A stretch of 64,000 nt of DNA, taken from NCBI GenBank assembly GCA_027257055.1, contig JAPVLO010000153.1, forward strand, positions 1,116,001 through 1,180,000, read 5' to 3'. Each line of letters opens with the position of its first letter. Positions within the stretch are counted from its first letter, which is position 1. The DNA comes from Cephalopachus bancanus. Lineage: Eukaryota > Chordata > Mammalia > Primates > Tarsiidae. This document shows positions 12,601 through 20,649 of the stretch, one piece after another. A program made the translations under genes and the position numbers. The notes under the pieces are model-generated. The model had not been told where the DNA came from, searched no databases, and saw only the letters and a program-made list of their open reading frames with translations.

Positions 12601-15600
12601 TCTCAATCCTCTATTTAAAAACCTTCAACAGCTCCCAGGTGCCTAAACAAGGCATGTGTCTTTTCACATAGCTCTACTTTTTCTAGACACAGATACCTCA
12701 AATGTGTCCCGCACATCCAGAGCTTTGTGCTTTTTGAAATGTAGTTCTCTATATCTGGAATACTTTAAAAAAAATTATTTTTTATTTTATTTTAAAGATG
12801 TGGGGTACAATTCAGGATTAGGTATACAAATGGTCATTGCACAGGTAAAGCTACCTAGAACACTTTTAGCCTGACTTTTTTTTATGGCCTATGACTGCTT
12901 ACCCTAATGACTCACATCTTCATCATCTTCAGCATGGAGACTTTGATCTTTACCTTTCTATACAGGAACTAATTACATCAAATAATATGTTCTCACTTAA
13001 ACCAAGTATCTTCATCAAGGCAGACAGAGATTCTTGAGGTTGTGTATTCTAAATCTCTGCATTCCTAGCATCTAGCAGGCGATCTCAATAAATAAAGCGT
13101 GTGCTACATTATATTATAATTAATGTTTATTATATACTCTGCCTTACAAATAATTACACATTGTTGATTTTTTTCATCAAGAGGTGATGATTTAGCTCTT
13201 TTAGAAATTCCAATATATACCAAAATACTTTGCACATAGATACTGAATTGTTTCTGTTTTCTTTTAAAATATGGTAAATGCAATATATACTGTGCAAATA
13301 CAACATCCTGACAACAAATAATGTACTTTCACATAATTTTAAATTCTAGATTGTACAAATTTGAGGAATTAAGAGAAAGCTTATTTCTTATAATAAATAA
13401 ATTGTTTCAGTCCAGTGAGACTGCCAAAGTACTATATATTTCATCATAGCAAATAATTAATTAAAAATGAATTTCTCATCAACAAGGGTACCTACATAAT
13501 GAACATTTGTATACCTAACCCTGAATTGTACCCTACATCTTTAAAATAAAAAAATTAAGTTAAAAAAATGAATTTCTCTTTAACCCTATTATCATACTCA
13601 AAGTATTTGAATTGTTATGTAGTATAGATTAACATGGAAATTACCATCAATCTGTCTCTGTGGCAAACCAGCTGTTGGGCAAAGTTCCTCAGAAGACATC
13701 AAGCTCAACACCAAAGACGTATTCAATTCTTCCAAACCTGGTCCAAACATAGCAAATCGTGGTTCATTCTGAATGATCAGCGAATGTAAAAAAGATGTGA
13801 CAGCTCCATACATAGGACGGCTAGATTTCGACGTTCTTCTTGTATATGGACAGCACATTTTATAGCTGTATAAAATTGTCACAAATAGAAATTAACACAG
13901 AAAACACTTAGCCAGTTATGAGTTCAACAGTATGTAATTTATTGAGTACTTGCTAGACATAAGGGATACAATTATTATATAGTCCCAATCCTCTAGGAAG
14001 ACAGTAGAGGACAGACTCCATTATAATATGTAGGTGGAACGCTGTGACAGGGAAGCACACAAGGTAGAGTGGGAGTGGCCCAGAAGATGACAAACTCCTC
14101 CCCAGCAAGATTATTTACTTATAATTCATTTAGATTCTCTCATGGAACACTTGCTTGAATGGTCAAAATTTACTACATAGAGTAATGGTTCTTAACTTGA
14201 GGACGTTTACTTCCTGCCCCCACCCCACCCCCCGGAACATTTGGCAATGTCTGAACAACACCTTGATTGTCACAACTAGGAAAGGGAGGAGTAGAGGACA
14301 GGGATGTTACTAAACATCTTATAATGCACAGAGGAAGCCCGGAACAAATAATTATTTGTCCAAAAATGTTAATAGTGCTAAGACTGAGAAACTTAGCACT
14401 AATGATAAGCTACACATAGTTAGCATAGTGTCCCTAGAAATAAAAAAAAAATTATTAGCTAGGCACAGTGGCTCACACCTGTAACTCTAGCACTTTGGGT
14501 GTCCAAGGTGAGACAATTGCTTGAGCCCAGGAGTTCGAGACCAGCCTGGCAACACAGCAAGACCTCGTCTCTACAAAAACTTTAAAAATTAGCCAAGCGT
14601 GGTGGCACAAGACTGTAGTCCCAGCTACTTGGGAGGCTGAGGCAGAAGGAGGATCACCTGAGGCCAGAAAGTCGAGGCTGCAAAAAGCCATGATTGTGCC
14701 ACTGCACTCCAGCCTGGATTACCAAGTAAGACTCCTACTATAAATAAATCAATAAATAAAATTACTAAAGCCACCAATATAACCAAATTTCAAATTTCTT
14801 AGGTAATTTCTTAATAGCCTCAAATATAACAATTCAGTAAGCATTAAATGTGGAAGGCAAAAACCAGCTTTGAAGATAGGTAGACCAGATACCAAGCCTC
14901 ACCACTTGAACTAGTTATATGAGTCACTTATAGTCTGAATTTCAGATCTTTCATCTGTATTATTTGAGCAATAACAACAAACCAAGCTTGTAAGAATTAG
15001 AAGAAATGTATATGGTCATAAATGGTAGTTAATATGATTATTACTATTCCCTGGGGAAAATCTGATTCTACTGCATCACGTATACTTGATGCACTGGTTG
15101 GCTGTGAAGCATCTCTGAGGTATTGCCCAATAGGTGATCTACAGTGGCAGGTGTTGAGATTATATATAACAGATCATGTATATTTTAATCAAACAGTCTC
15201 ACAAGACTTGACATAATGGCATCTGTGTTAGAATAAGGAAAGGCTCTTATAACTCAAATAAATGACTTAAAAAAATCTATATTGCTACTGAATCTAGCAT
15301 AAACATTCTTACCTAAAACATAAACATTCTTTTATTTTTTTTTACAGTGTCTTAAGTTTGAGGGTCTCAATAAAGCAGGTTATATCCAGATCCAGTGACA
15401 TATCTTTGAGGTAGTATAATGAGGTTCCAATCTGAATAGTCCCTTACAAGCTGTATAACCTTAGACAAATCAATAACCTTGATGAATTTCAAGTCTACAT
15501 CCATGACACAAAGATAAAAGCTTCTTGTATGAGGACTAAATGATTAAGATACATAAAGCGCCGCCCACGGAATCCAATACACTGCAGGTGCTCAATAACA

Positions 15601-17743
15601 TTAATTCTCTCACCTACATGATATTCAGAAATATCAGTGCTCATGGGTTTTATCAAAATCTCATTCCCAGAGCCTCTCTGCCCAAGAACTGCTCTTTGAT
15701 CTCTGGCTATGACTTTTCCAGGTATGGAAAAGTACCCAGGTATAGAATAGTACTTGACTCAAGTACTATTTAATAAAATGACAAGTGTTATAAGATTATG
15801 AGAATTTCAAAGAGTGTTTTACTTCTTGTCATCCATACTACCTATAATTATTCAAATACTACTTAGATAATACAGGGAAGTAACCAAATGTTAAAGCTGA
15901 AAGGATCCTATGAAGGAAGTCTTTTAACTCAACCCCTAATTTTGACAAGCGAACACTTAGACCCAAAAGCCATGCAACAAATTAGTAGCAGGGCCAAGAC
16001 TAACTTGGATATTATTAACACAGTAAAATGTAATGTCTTCTTTTTAACTCATAAAACTAGGTACTTACACTGCCATGTAGTCAAAAAATGCACCATCAGT
16101 GACCTCAGATACAGGTTTTTTTAAGATTTCTAGATCTGGAAGAGACTTCCAGTCAACAGAAGACCAAAAAGGAAGATCCCGCAACAGAAAATATCTCCAC
16201 AGAATTGGATCTCGTACAGTTTCATTCCAATAATGATTTGTACTTCCCAACTGACATAGATCATGGGGTGAGAGAAATGACAAAATATATAGCTGTACAT
16301 CAATCTGAAACAGAAGAAAACAGCAGGTAGGAAAAAGGAATGAATAATTTATCTTATAAAATTGTTTTTCGGTGATAACTTACACAATCAACAAAATTAA
16401 AGATACCAATAACTAAAGGTCCACTGAATAGAATTTTAATAATTAAATCTATCATTAACAATAATTAAACGTCATTTTCTACCATCAGGAAAGTCTTATC
16501 TGAACACTTAATTTCTGAAGCACTGAAACAGTCCTGAAAAACCAACCAGTGTCCTACTACTTTTCAAGCAAGACAACCAGTTCCTTTAACTTCTCCTCAT
16601 GGATATTGGGATACATCATACACTGAAATAAATTAGTTAAGGCAATAATGTACTTTTAAAAAAATATTCTTCCCCCTCCGGCATGTATATAGAGCAAAGG
16701 AAATCATTCATTCTTCAAAACAAAACTTTGATTTGAAAAAATTGACTTTATCATTAGATCAAATCAAAAAGTGTAAATTTGCCATCTGAGTTCCCCCATA
16801 TAATTTGTTGAACTGTTTCAAAGAACCTCTGCAAAGGGGAGAAATTTTCAGCTGAAGGCATTCTAAGCCTGCAGTTTTCAATTTGGGATAGATGTCAGAG
16901 GAAGGAGTCAAAAGTCCAAAGGAGACACAGAATTGTAGTAATTTAAAAGAATTTCTGTTCTCTCCATTTTCTCATATACCGAAAAGGTTTAACAATAAAC
17001 GATGTGTATAATTCTCCTGGCCTTGTTGTAACTTGAGGCACGTGTGACTTGTCATTTATTTTCACCTGAGTGGCAGTTCTGTTATTTCAAATATGCAGTA
17101 AAATTATAGCCACAGCCACAATGAGGTTTGGTTATGTGACTTCCCCACCCCCACGGGATACATTGATCCTGGGGTGGAAGATACTGAGAACACAGCCGCT
17201 GGAATGCTTTTCCAAGCTAATCAGCAAGTTGGTCATGGTCGCAAGTCCTTAACCGGACGTTCAAAGTGACCTGGTGCCATGTGCCTAGGAAAACTGAGGA
17301 TGGTCTGGCTGGTCACCAGGTCGCCCCGTGAAGGTGTCTCCCTGCGGCGTTCGGGCGCGGCTGCGGGGCATCAGGGGTCAAGGCCAAGGCGTTGCTGGTC
17401 AACTGCAGCTTCTATGCGGCGACACTGCCCGGAATGGCAGCATGGACGGAGCCAGACCCAGGCAGGGGCGCGGGTGGCCCCCAGGCCTCCGGGGACAAGC
17501 CCTCCAGGCCCGGCCGGCCCCCACGGTCCTCCGGGGCCCGCGGCCGACGCTCACCGGCAGCTGCGTCAGGGTAGGGGCCGCTTCGTCCACCTCCTCCCGC
17601 GAGGCTGTCCGCGCCGCCCTCTCCTTCCCCACTGACTGCCAGAAGGTCCTCCAGCCGCTGAGAATGGCCGCCTCCAAGCGGCCCCAATCTCCGAAGGGCG
17701 GCGAGGGGGAGCTGGCTCCGCTGCGCGGATCGCTTCCTGCCAT
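3589..17743 (-). CDS. FBXO4: FBXO4, F-box only protein 4 (7 coding exons)
   Basis: Substrate-recognition subunit of an SCF (SKP1-CUL1-F-box) ubiquitin ligase; family knowledge assigns cyclin D1 and the telomere protein TRF1 as substrates. Coding exons, 5' to 3': 17743-17555, 16304-16069, 13865-13645, 9903-9828, 9715-9540, 4716-4541, 3678-3589. They sum to 1164 bp (387 codons plus stop), the human length. All introns are GT-AG and all phases agree. The F-box lies at about residues 58-105 ([20 protein letters not shown] onward). The C-terminal part, from about residue 160, is the atypical small-GTPase-like domain that binds TRF1. Ser8 and Ser12, the N-terminal phosphorylation sites of the human protein, are both present (RSGASSP). 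The start ATG has G at -3 and +4 and lies in a CpG island. No frameshift or stop was seen. Identification is by recognition of the human protein. Confidence 0.97.
3881..4060 (-). other. Candidate cassette exon in FBXO4 intron 6
   Basis: A stop-free 180-bp stretch runs from a TCTAG acceptor-like site to a perfect GTAAGT donor (3875-3880). It reads 60 codons in phase 0, matching the phase-0 intron it sits in, so inclusion would add 60 residues before VQDAEAET without shifting frame. The translation includes [18 protein letters not shown] and is not a repeat I recognise. A stop lies directly before the acceptor, and the polypyrimidine tract is poor. It could equally be chance or an exonised relic. 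Confidence 0.3.
4541..4716 (-). CDS. FBXO4: FBXO4 coding exon 6
   Basis: Encodes [20 protein letters not shown] through LNLLNHPWM and ends exactly at a codon boundary (phase 0) before GTAAGG. Intron 6 is therefore phase 0, which matters for the candidate cassette exon at 3881-4060. Confidence 0.96.
4770..5097 (-). mobile_element. 5'-truncated L1 3' end
   Basis: Antisense copy of the same L1 3' UTR: 'aagatgtggggtacaattca', the G-rich stretch as C-rich, then 'gtgatagatcactgagtatg' and 'tccttctttatggctgcaat'. In FBXO4 intron 5, just upstream of exon 6. Confidence 0.85.
5455..5990 (+). repeat. Ancient LTR-type repeat (MaLR/ERVL-like)
   Basis: Contains blocks typical of an old mammalian LTR repeat: 'aggcagaattctaagagaac', 'gctgacagccagtaaggaaa', 'gagcttggaagggaattctt' and a terminal 'gaattgtgagcta'. 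The exact subfamily could not be fixed. Confidence 0.5.
6656..6947 (+). repeat. Young Alu inserted in L1
   Basis: Family hallmarks include GCGGGTTCGAGACCCACC and 'gtggccgggaggggccac' in the right arm. It is flanked by 'aaaaatttcact' / 'aaaaattccact' and lies inside the older L1. Confidence 0.9.
7340..7647 (-). mobile_element. Younger truncated L1 nested in the older L1
   Basis: Antisense young L1 3' end flanked by an 8-bp duplication TTTACTCT (7332-7339 and 7648-7655). The older L1 sequence resumes directly after it. Confidence 0.85.
8345..8509 (-). mobile_element. Probable ancient L1 fragment
   Basis: 'gttgctcaaggatttacaat' resembles the antisense 3' region of old mammalian L1s. The mariner copy is inserted at its edge. 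Confidence 0.35.
8512..9078 (-). mobile_element. Internally deleted Tc1/mariner transposon with transposase remnant
   Basis: Bounded by TA on both sides (8510-8511, 9079-9080) with inverted ends of the type TGAGG...CCAAAAATCC. The minus strand encodes a 90-codon open remnant (8904-8632) of the C-terminal half of a mariner-type transposase. It includes [16 protein letters not shown], which keeps the final catalytic Asp, and [20 protein letters not shown]. At 567 bp it is under half of a typical 1.3-kb element, so the N-terminal and central domains have been lost by internal deletion. It cannot make a working transposase. Located in FBXO4 intron 5. Confidence 0.85.
9352..9415 (+). repeat. MER5A-like hAT fragment
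   Basis: 'acaagctcccctggtgatcc' and 'atcaaggcatgagaaccca' match the 3' end of MER5A-type MITEs. The adjacent 9080-9350 is AT-rich sequence in which I see nothing else. Confidence 0.5.
9540..9715 (-). CDS. FBXO4: FBXO4 coding exon 5
   Basis: Encodes [20 protein letters not shown] through [14 protein letters not shown] plus one base. This is a helical, charged start followed by the conserved core of the TRF1-binding domain. The donor is GTAAGC. Confidence 0.96.
9828..9903 (-). CDS. FBXO4: FBXO4 coding exon 4
   Basis: A 76-bp exon encoding [20 protein letters not shown] through LYSTT plus two bases of Arg. It has a TTTTAG acceptor and a GTGAGG donor. Only 112 bp of intron separate it from exon 5. 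Confidence 0.95.
9904..10374. other. FBXO4 intron 3, no recognised element
   Basis: AT-rich intronic sequence with a short 'atcatcatcactctcatcag' low-complexity stretch near 10150-10205. Nothing else identified. Confidence 0.4.
10375..10580 (+). repeat. MIR SINE
   Basis: 'ggattcaaatcctgacttta', 'cctcagtttga' and a 3' 'agtaaataacaagtgctaaa' tail follow the MIR order. Confidence 0.65.
10590..11560. other. FBXO4 intron 3, probable old L2-like sequence
   Basis: Pyrimidine-rich diverged sequence with an A(24) run at 10929-10952. Phrases such as 'ccattgctcttcagataaaa' suggest decayed L2, but I cannot place it firmly. Short open frames here are not coding. Confidence 0.3.
11567..11850 (+). repeat. 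Alu (intermediate age)
   Basis: Dimeric Alu with 'acaataaaacaagaaaaatt' linker and 'agcccagcaggtcaaggctg', so of the local lineage but more diverged; ends 'gactccaacacacacgaaac'. Confidence 0.8.
12095..12185 (+). repeat. Old L1M-like or related repeat fragment
   Basis: 'gtacctactatgtgcctggc' followed by 'actgccttcatggagctt' is a common old-mammalian repeat signature. Subfamily not resolved. Confidence 0.4.
12570..13105 (+). repeat. L2 LINE 3' end, interrupted by an L1 fragment
   Basis: 'cttcaacagctcccaggtgc' at the start and 'gcatctagcaggcgatctca' followed by 'ataaataaa' at the end follow the L2 3' region. Split by the L1 piece at 12768-12850. Confidence 0.5.
12768..12850 (-). mobile_element. 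Very short L1 3'-end insertion
   Basis: About 80 bp of antisense L1 3' terminus ('aagatgtggggtacaattca') with a T-rich tail. Flanks 'ctggaatacttta' and 'ctagaacactttta' look like an imperfect target duplication. Confidence 0.75.
13478..13563 (+). mobile_element. 86-bp L1 3'-end insertion with perfect target duplication
   Basis: Only the last part of the L1 ('aagggtacctacataatgaa' to an A-rich tail). It is flanked by a 15-bp duplication AAAAATGAATTTCTC at 13463-13477 and 13564-13578. Confidence 0.88.
13645..13865 (-). CDS. FBXO4: FBXO4 coding exon 3
   Basis: Encodes [20 protein letters not shown] through GLPQRQID plus one base of Gly. This is the first part of the GTPase-like substrate-binding domain. 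The acceptor is ATACAG and the donor is GTAATT. Confidence 0.96.
13925..14095 (+). repeat. Old L1M-like repeat fragment
   Basis: 'tttattgagtacttgctaga' followed by 'cataagggatacaatt' and 'ctctaggaagacagtagagg' match the same old repeat signature as 12095 and 39690. Confidence 0.35.
14180..14395 (+). repeat. hAT-type MITE
   Basis: Starts 'aatggttcttaacttgagg' and ends 'agactgagaaacttagc', inverted ends of the hAT MITE type. The body 'aacatttggcaatgtctgaa' and 'ataatgcacagaggaagccc' matches a common mammalian hAT MITE. Confidence 0.65.
14457..14757 (+). repeat. Old AluJ-type Alu
   Basis: Dimer with 'tgagcccaggagttcgagac' and 'aaaaactttaaaaattagcc'; A-rich tail of aaat units. Confidence 0.85.
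14870..15050 (+). repeat. MIR SINE
   Basis: 'accacttgaactagttatat' through 'tctgaatttcagatctttca' and 'tctgtattat' follow the MIR body. Confidence 0.55.
15415..15615 (+). repeat. MIR SINE
   Basis: 'caagctgtataaccttagac', a diverged middle, and 'caggtgctcaataacattaa' match MIR order and 3' end. Confidence 0.6.
15900..16005 (-). repeat. Probable MIR fragment
   Basis: 'caacaaattagtagcagggc' resembles the antisense MIR core (lag-type 'agtaagtggcagagc'). It lies just downstream of FBXO4 exon 2 in transcript orientation (intron 2). Confidence 0.35.
16069..16304 (-). CDS. FBXO4: FBXO4 coding exon 2 (F-box)
   Basis: Starts [20 protein letters not shown] and ends DGAFFDYMA plus two bases of the next codon, before GTAAGT. 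It carries most of the F-box, which docks SKP1, and the linker to the substrate-binding domain. A TTTCAG acceptor precedes it. Confidence 0.97.
16305..17265. other. FBXO4 intron 1, no recognised element
   Basis: AT-rich intronic sequence grading into the CpG island. I see no repeat of known family. Confidence 0.4.
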
Positions 17744-17920
17744 GGCTCGCCGGCACCGCAGCGCCGCGCAGGCGCCGTGGCCTCCTGAGCGGGTCTCCGC
17801 CCGCCCGTTGCCCCTGGGCGTTCCCCTCTCGCCTCCCGCCCCTCCCGGCGAAGCCGCCTCCAGGGCAGGGTTAGGCTCGCGGAGCAGGGTCGGACTGGAA
17901 GATTGCCTGGTCCAAAGGCG
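17270..17920. promoter_or_regulatory. FBXO4: CpG island / FBXO4 promoter
   Basis: A sharp shift from AT-rich sequence to G+C- and CpG-rich sequence covering exon 1 and its flanks, as at a housekeeping promoter. No TATA box is evident upstream of the ATG. Several long open frames here, on both strands, follow from the composition. Confidence 0.8.
17555..17743 (-). CDS. FBXO4: FBXO4 coding exon 1
   Basis: 63 codons, from [12 protein letters not shown] to TLTQLP, ending at a codon boundary before a GTGAGC donor. It encodes the regulatory N-terminus with Ser8 and Ser12 (Ser12 followed by Pro) and the start of the F-box. The exon is CpG-rich, so long open frames also exist in other phases and on the opposite strand; these are composition effects. 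Confidence 0.96.
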
Positions 17921-17924
17921 CGTG

Positions 17925-19220
17925 GTTTTGAGCCGCGATGGAAGCTCTTCCTTTCGCTTCCCTCAGCTTCAGCCTCGCCAAACGCACCCACGACTATGAA
18001 GCTTCAGGCCCCTTGATGACTCCCTGACTTCACCCAAAGTGGTCCCTATGTCTGGGACCCATTTCCACTTTGCCTTGGCCTTGGCGACTCCTGCTTATTC
18101 AATAGATTGCTCTCTTCCACTCTCTTTGGGCTTCATAACCAGTTGCTTCCCTCTCAGCACTGCCATGTTAGGTGTACTGGTTTTTTGTTGTTCAATCGTC
18201 AATTTACCATTTGTTTTCTTAGAAATTAGCAAAAACTAAGACTAGAGAGGCAGTCAGGAACTCAATCATAAAAAACAAAAACAAGAAGTCTGAGCCTGCC
18301 ATATACAAATATAGGTACATTTAAAAATTGCTTAATGTATATATCTCATAAAAGGTCAGCAAAACAAAACGGCTAGAAAAAGAACCCAGATGTTGTGGTG
18401 TTGAAATCGCATGGGTGAGTTTTTCCTCTCAAAACATACCCATTCTACTCACGTTGGTCTTATTTTTAAAGGGCTTTAAAAAACTATACCAGAGACCACG
18501 TTACAAAGTAATCTGGTATATAGAACTGGGTTATATTGGTCGGAGAGACAAATACTTAGTACTATGTATCAGTCATTGAGTTACTGCACTCAATCTAATC
18601 AAAAAACACTGCTCTAAAACTAGATCTGTTGCTTAATGGAATTTTGATGTTTTGTTTCATATTGTACTAAATATTATATAATTTTAAATCTTTAGGATTA
18701 TTTAGTAAAGACCATGACAGCATGATACACTATGCAATAAGAAAAATATACTCCAAAATAATCCATCCTTGAAAAAGGGCATAATAGACCTCCACATAAT
18801 TTGTATTAAAATCATTTTCAACTAGTAATTGCTTACAATGTCCAGAACATGCAACTATCCATTCTCTGTGAAAATATTCAAACATGGAATTTCACTATGA
18901 CCCTCTGTCCACCATTGTTTTATTATCTCAATTACCCAAACATTTTCTCACAACTCACCAAAATTATGTGTAAAAAATCAGTATCATTTTGCCTTTATAC
19001 TCTTCAAAAAAGAAAGTATGGTTAATATCTTAATAAAACTATTGAAGTCTTTAAGGACCACGGCAGGCTATAGGAACATGTAAATAAATCATGTGTATAT
19101 AAACAAGTACATAAATGTAACATTATATGTATATCAGCACACAACAGTGCTTAAGGCTCAGCAATGGATATTTAATGTTTATTGGTGTGAACTTAAAATC
19201 AAAAAGTAAATATCTGAGGA
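17925..19220. other. Intergenic sequence upstream of FBXO4
   Basis: Mostly unique AT-rich DNA; no gene or clear repeat. Open frames reaching in from the CpG island are composition artefacts. Confidence 0.4.
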
Positions 19221-19224
19221 TCTA

Positions 19225-19318
19225 AATTTCAATTACAGAAACAGCAGGGCTTTATTTAAACTCAGGCCTTCTGGCTCCAGAGTCCACAGTCCTAACCACT
19301 ATACTACCCTGTCTTTGA
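19225..19318 (-). repeat. MIR SINE 5' part
   Basis: 'aaactcaggccttctggctc' followed by 'cagagtccacagtcctaacc' and 'actatactaccctgtc' is the antisense of the tRNA-derived MIR head. Confidence 0.7.
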
Positions 19319-19969
19319 AAAGTTATTAAGACCAGAAGAAATAACATTCAGAAGTTAGCCTAGTACACTGAGGTGATTCTTTCATTTTGATTCAACAACC
19401 AAATGTAATAGAAAACAAGAAACAAGTAGGGGGGTATGGTTTTATTTTGTTAAAAATAAAAAGTATATGTTCCAAAACATTTCATTTTGAAATTTTCACA
19501 AGAAAAACGTAACAAAAAACATGAAAAAACACCAGCATGAATATGTAATGCATACTTTAATTATGGATATATTAAACATATTTTAATGTAACACTTCCAT
19601 ATGATATCATCTCATACTGTTAGAATACAGAAAAGTAATACTAGAGAATTACAGAATCATTAAAGATTCTGTGGCAGATGGGATATTCTTATTGGAGTCA
19701 GAAAAGGAGCCCTTGAACATGGAAAGAGAAAAGAGACAAGCAATCTAAAATCAGCATGTTAACCAGCTATGAGTTTTGTTTCTTTGTTTTAATGCCATTA
19801 CAGTGAACCTAGGAATGTCTTTAGACACAGCTCACAATTTAATAAATATCTGAGAACTTACAGTGTGATTGTAGAGGAAGAATCTAATTGTATGGTAGGG
19901 TTGTAGCCATGACACTGTGTTACTCTACTATAAACAAAGGAATAAGGAAAAGTCTTTAGTCACAATTTG

Positions 19970-20345
19970 TAACTTAATCAGCATCAAATAATTCATAATA
20001 GCCAGAAACCCTATAAATGCAGTAAAACAGACAAGCCTTTAAGTCTCAAAGCCTAGTTGACACCAGAAAATTCATAATGGGACTGTACTATACAAATGTA
20101 AGGATTATGAAAAGTCCTTTAATAGAGTTTGTTTTAGTAACCATCAGAGAATTCAAACTGAAGAGAAACCCCAAATGTAAAAAATGCAACAAGGCCTTTA
20201 AGTATCACTCACCCATTAGCAAAGCCCACACCAGAAAGAAACTCTTTAAGTATAACCAGAATGAGAAAGTCTTAAGAGTGACTCAATCCTTAAATCAGTA
20301 TCAGAACTTTCATAAGAGAAATTTTATGAACGTATTAAATATGTA
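19970..20345 (+). pseudogene. Decayed C2H2 zinc-finger (ZNF) array relic
   Basis: Translating across frames gives degenerate finger and linker pieces: an IIHNSQKPYKCSK segment near 19990-20035, then a TEEKPQ-like linker near 20155, then KCKKCNKAFKYHSPISKAHT near 20175-20235. Stops and frameshifts separate them, and the His/Cys ligands are partly lost. It resembles the C-terminal finger exon of a KRAB-type ZNF gene, probably an old retrocopy or fragment. No intact product is possible. Confidence 0.65.
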
Positions 20346-20429
20346 AGACATTTAACCAAGGAGTGGAGTTGAAGACACAAATGCTAAAGCAGTAGGTAGG
20401 TGCCTTCCCAACCACTCTAAATAAGATAG

Positions 20430-20645
20430 CATCCCACAACTTCCCACATCACACTATCCCCTTACCCTGCTTTATTCTTCTTCATAGTAGTCATCTCTTG
20501 ATACACTATATATTTATTTCTTAAAATGCTTTACCTAACTTCTGCTAATAGAATACAAGCTCTGAAACAGAAGGGTTTTACAAGCCATATCCTCAGAACA
20601 AAATCTGGCAAGTAGCAGGCACATAATCAGTGAGTGAATGAAATG
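20430..20645 (+). repeat. L2 LINE 3' end
   Basis: 'ctttattcttcttcatagta', 'atagaatacaagctctgaaa' and 'gtagcaggcacataatcagt' followed by 'gagtgaatgaaatg' reproduce the L2 terminus in order. Confidence 0.75.
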
Positions 20646-20649
20646 TAGT

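Noticed and set aside
17279..17999. Long overlapping open frames on both strands around FBXO4 exon 1 (up to 223 codons)
   Set aside because: They arise from stop-poor CpG-island composition. Only the frame giving [12 protein letters not shown] matches the family.
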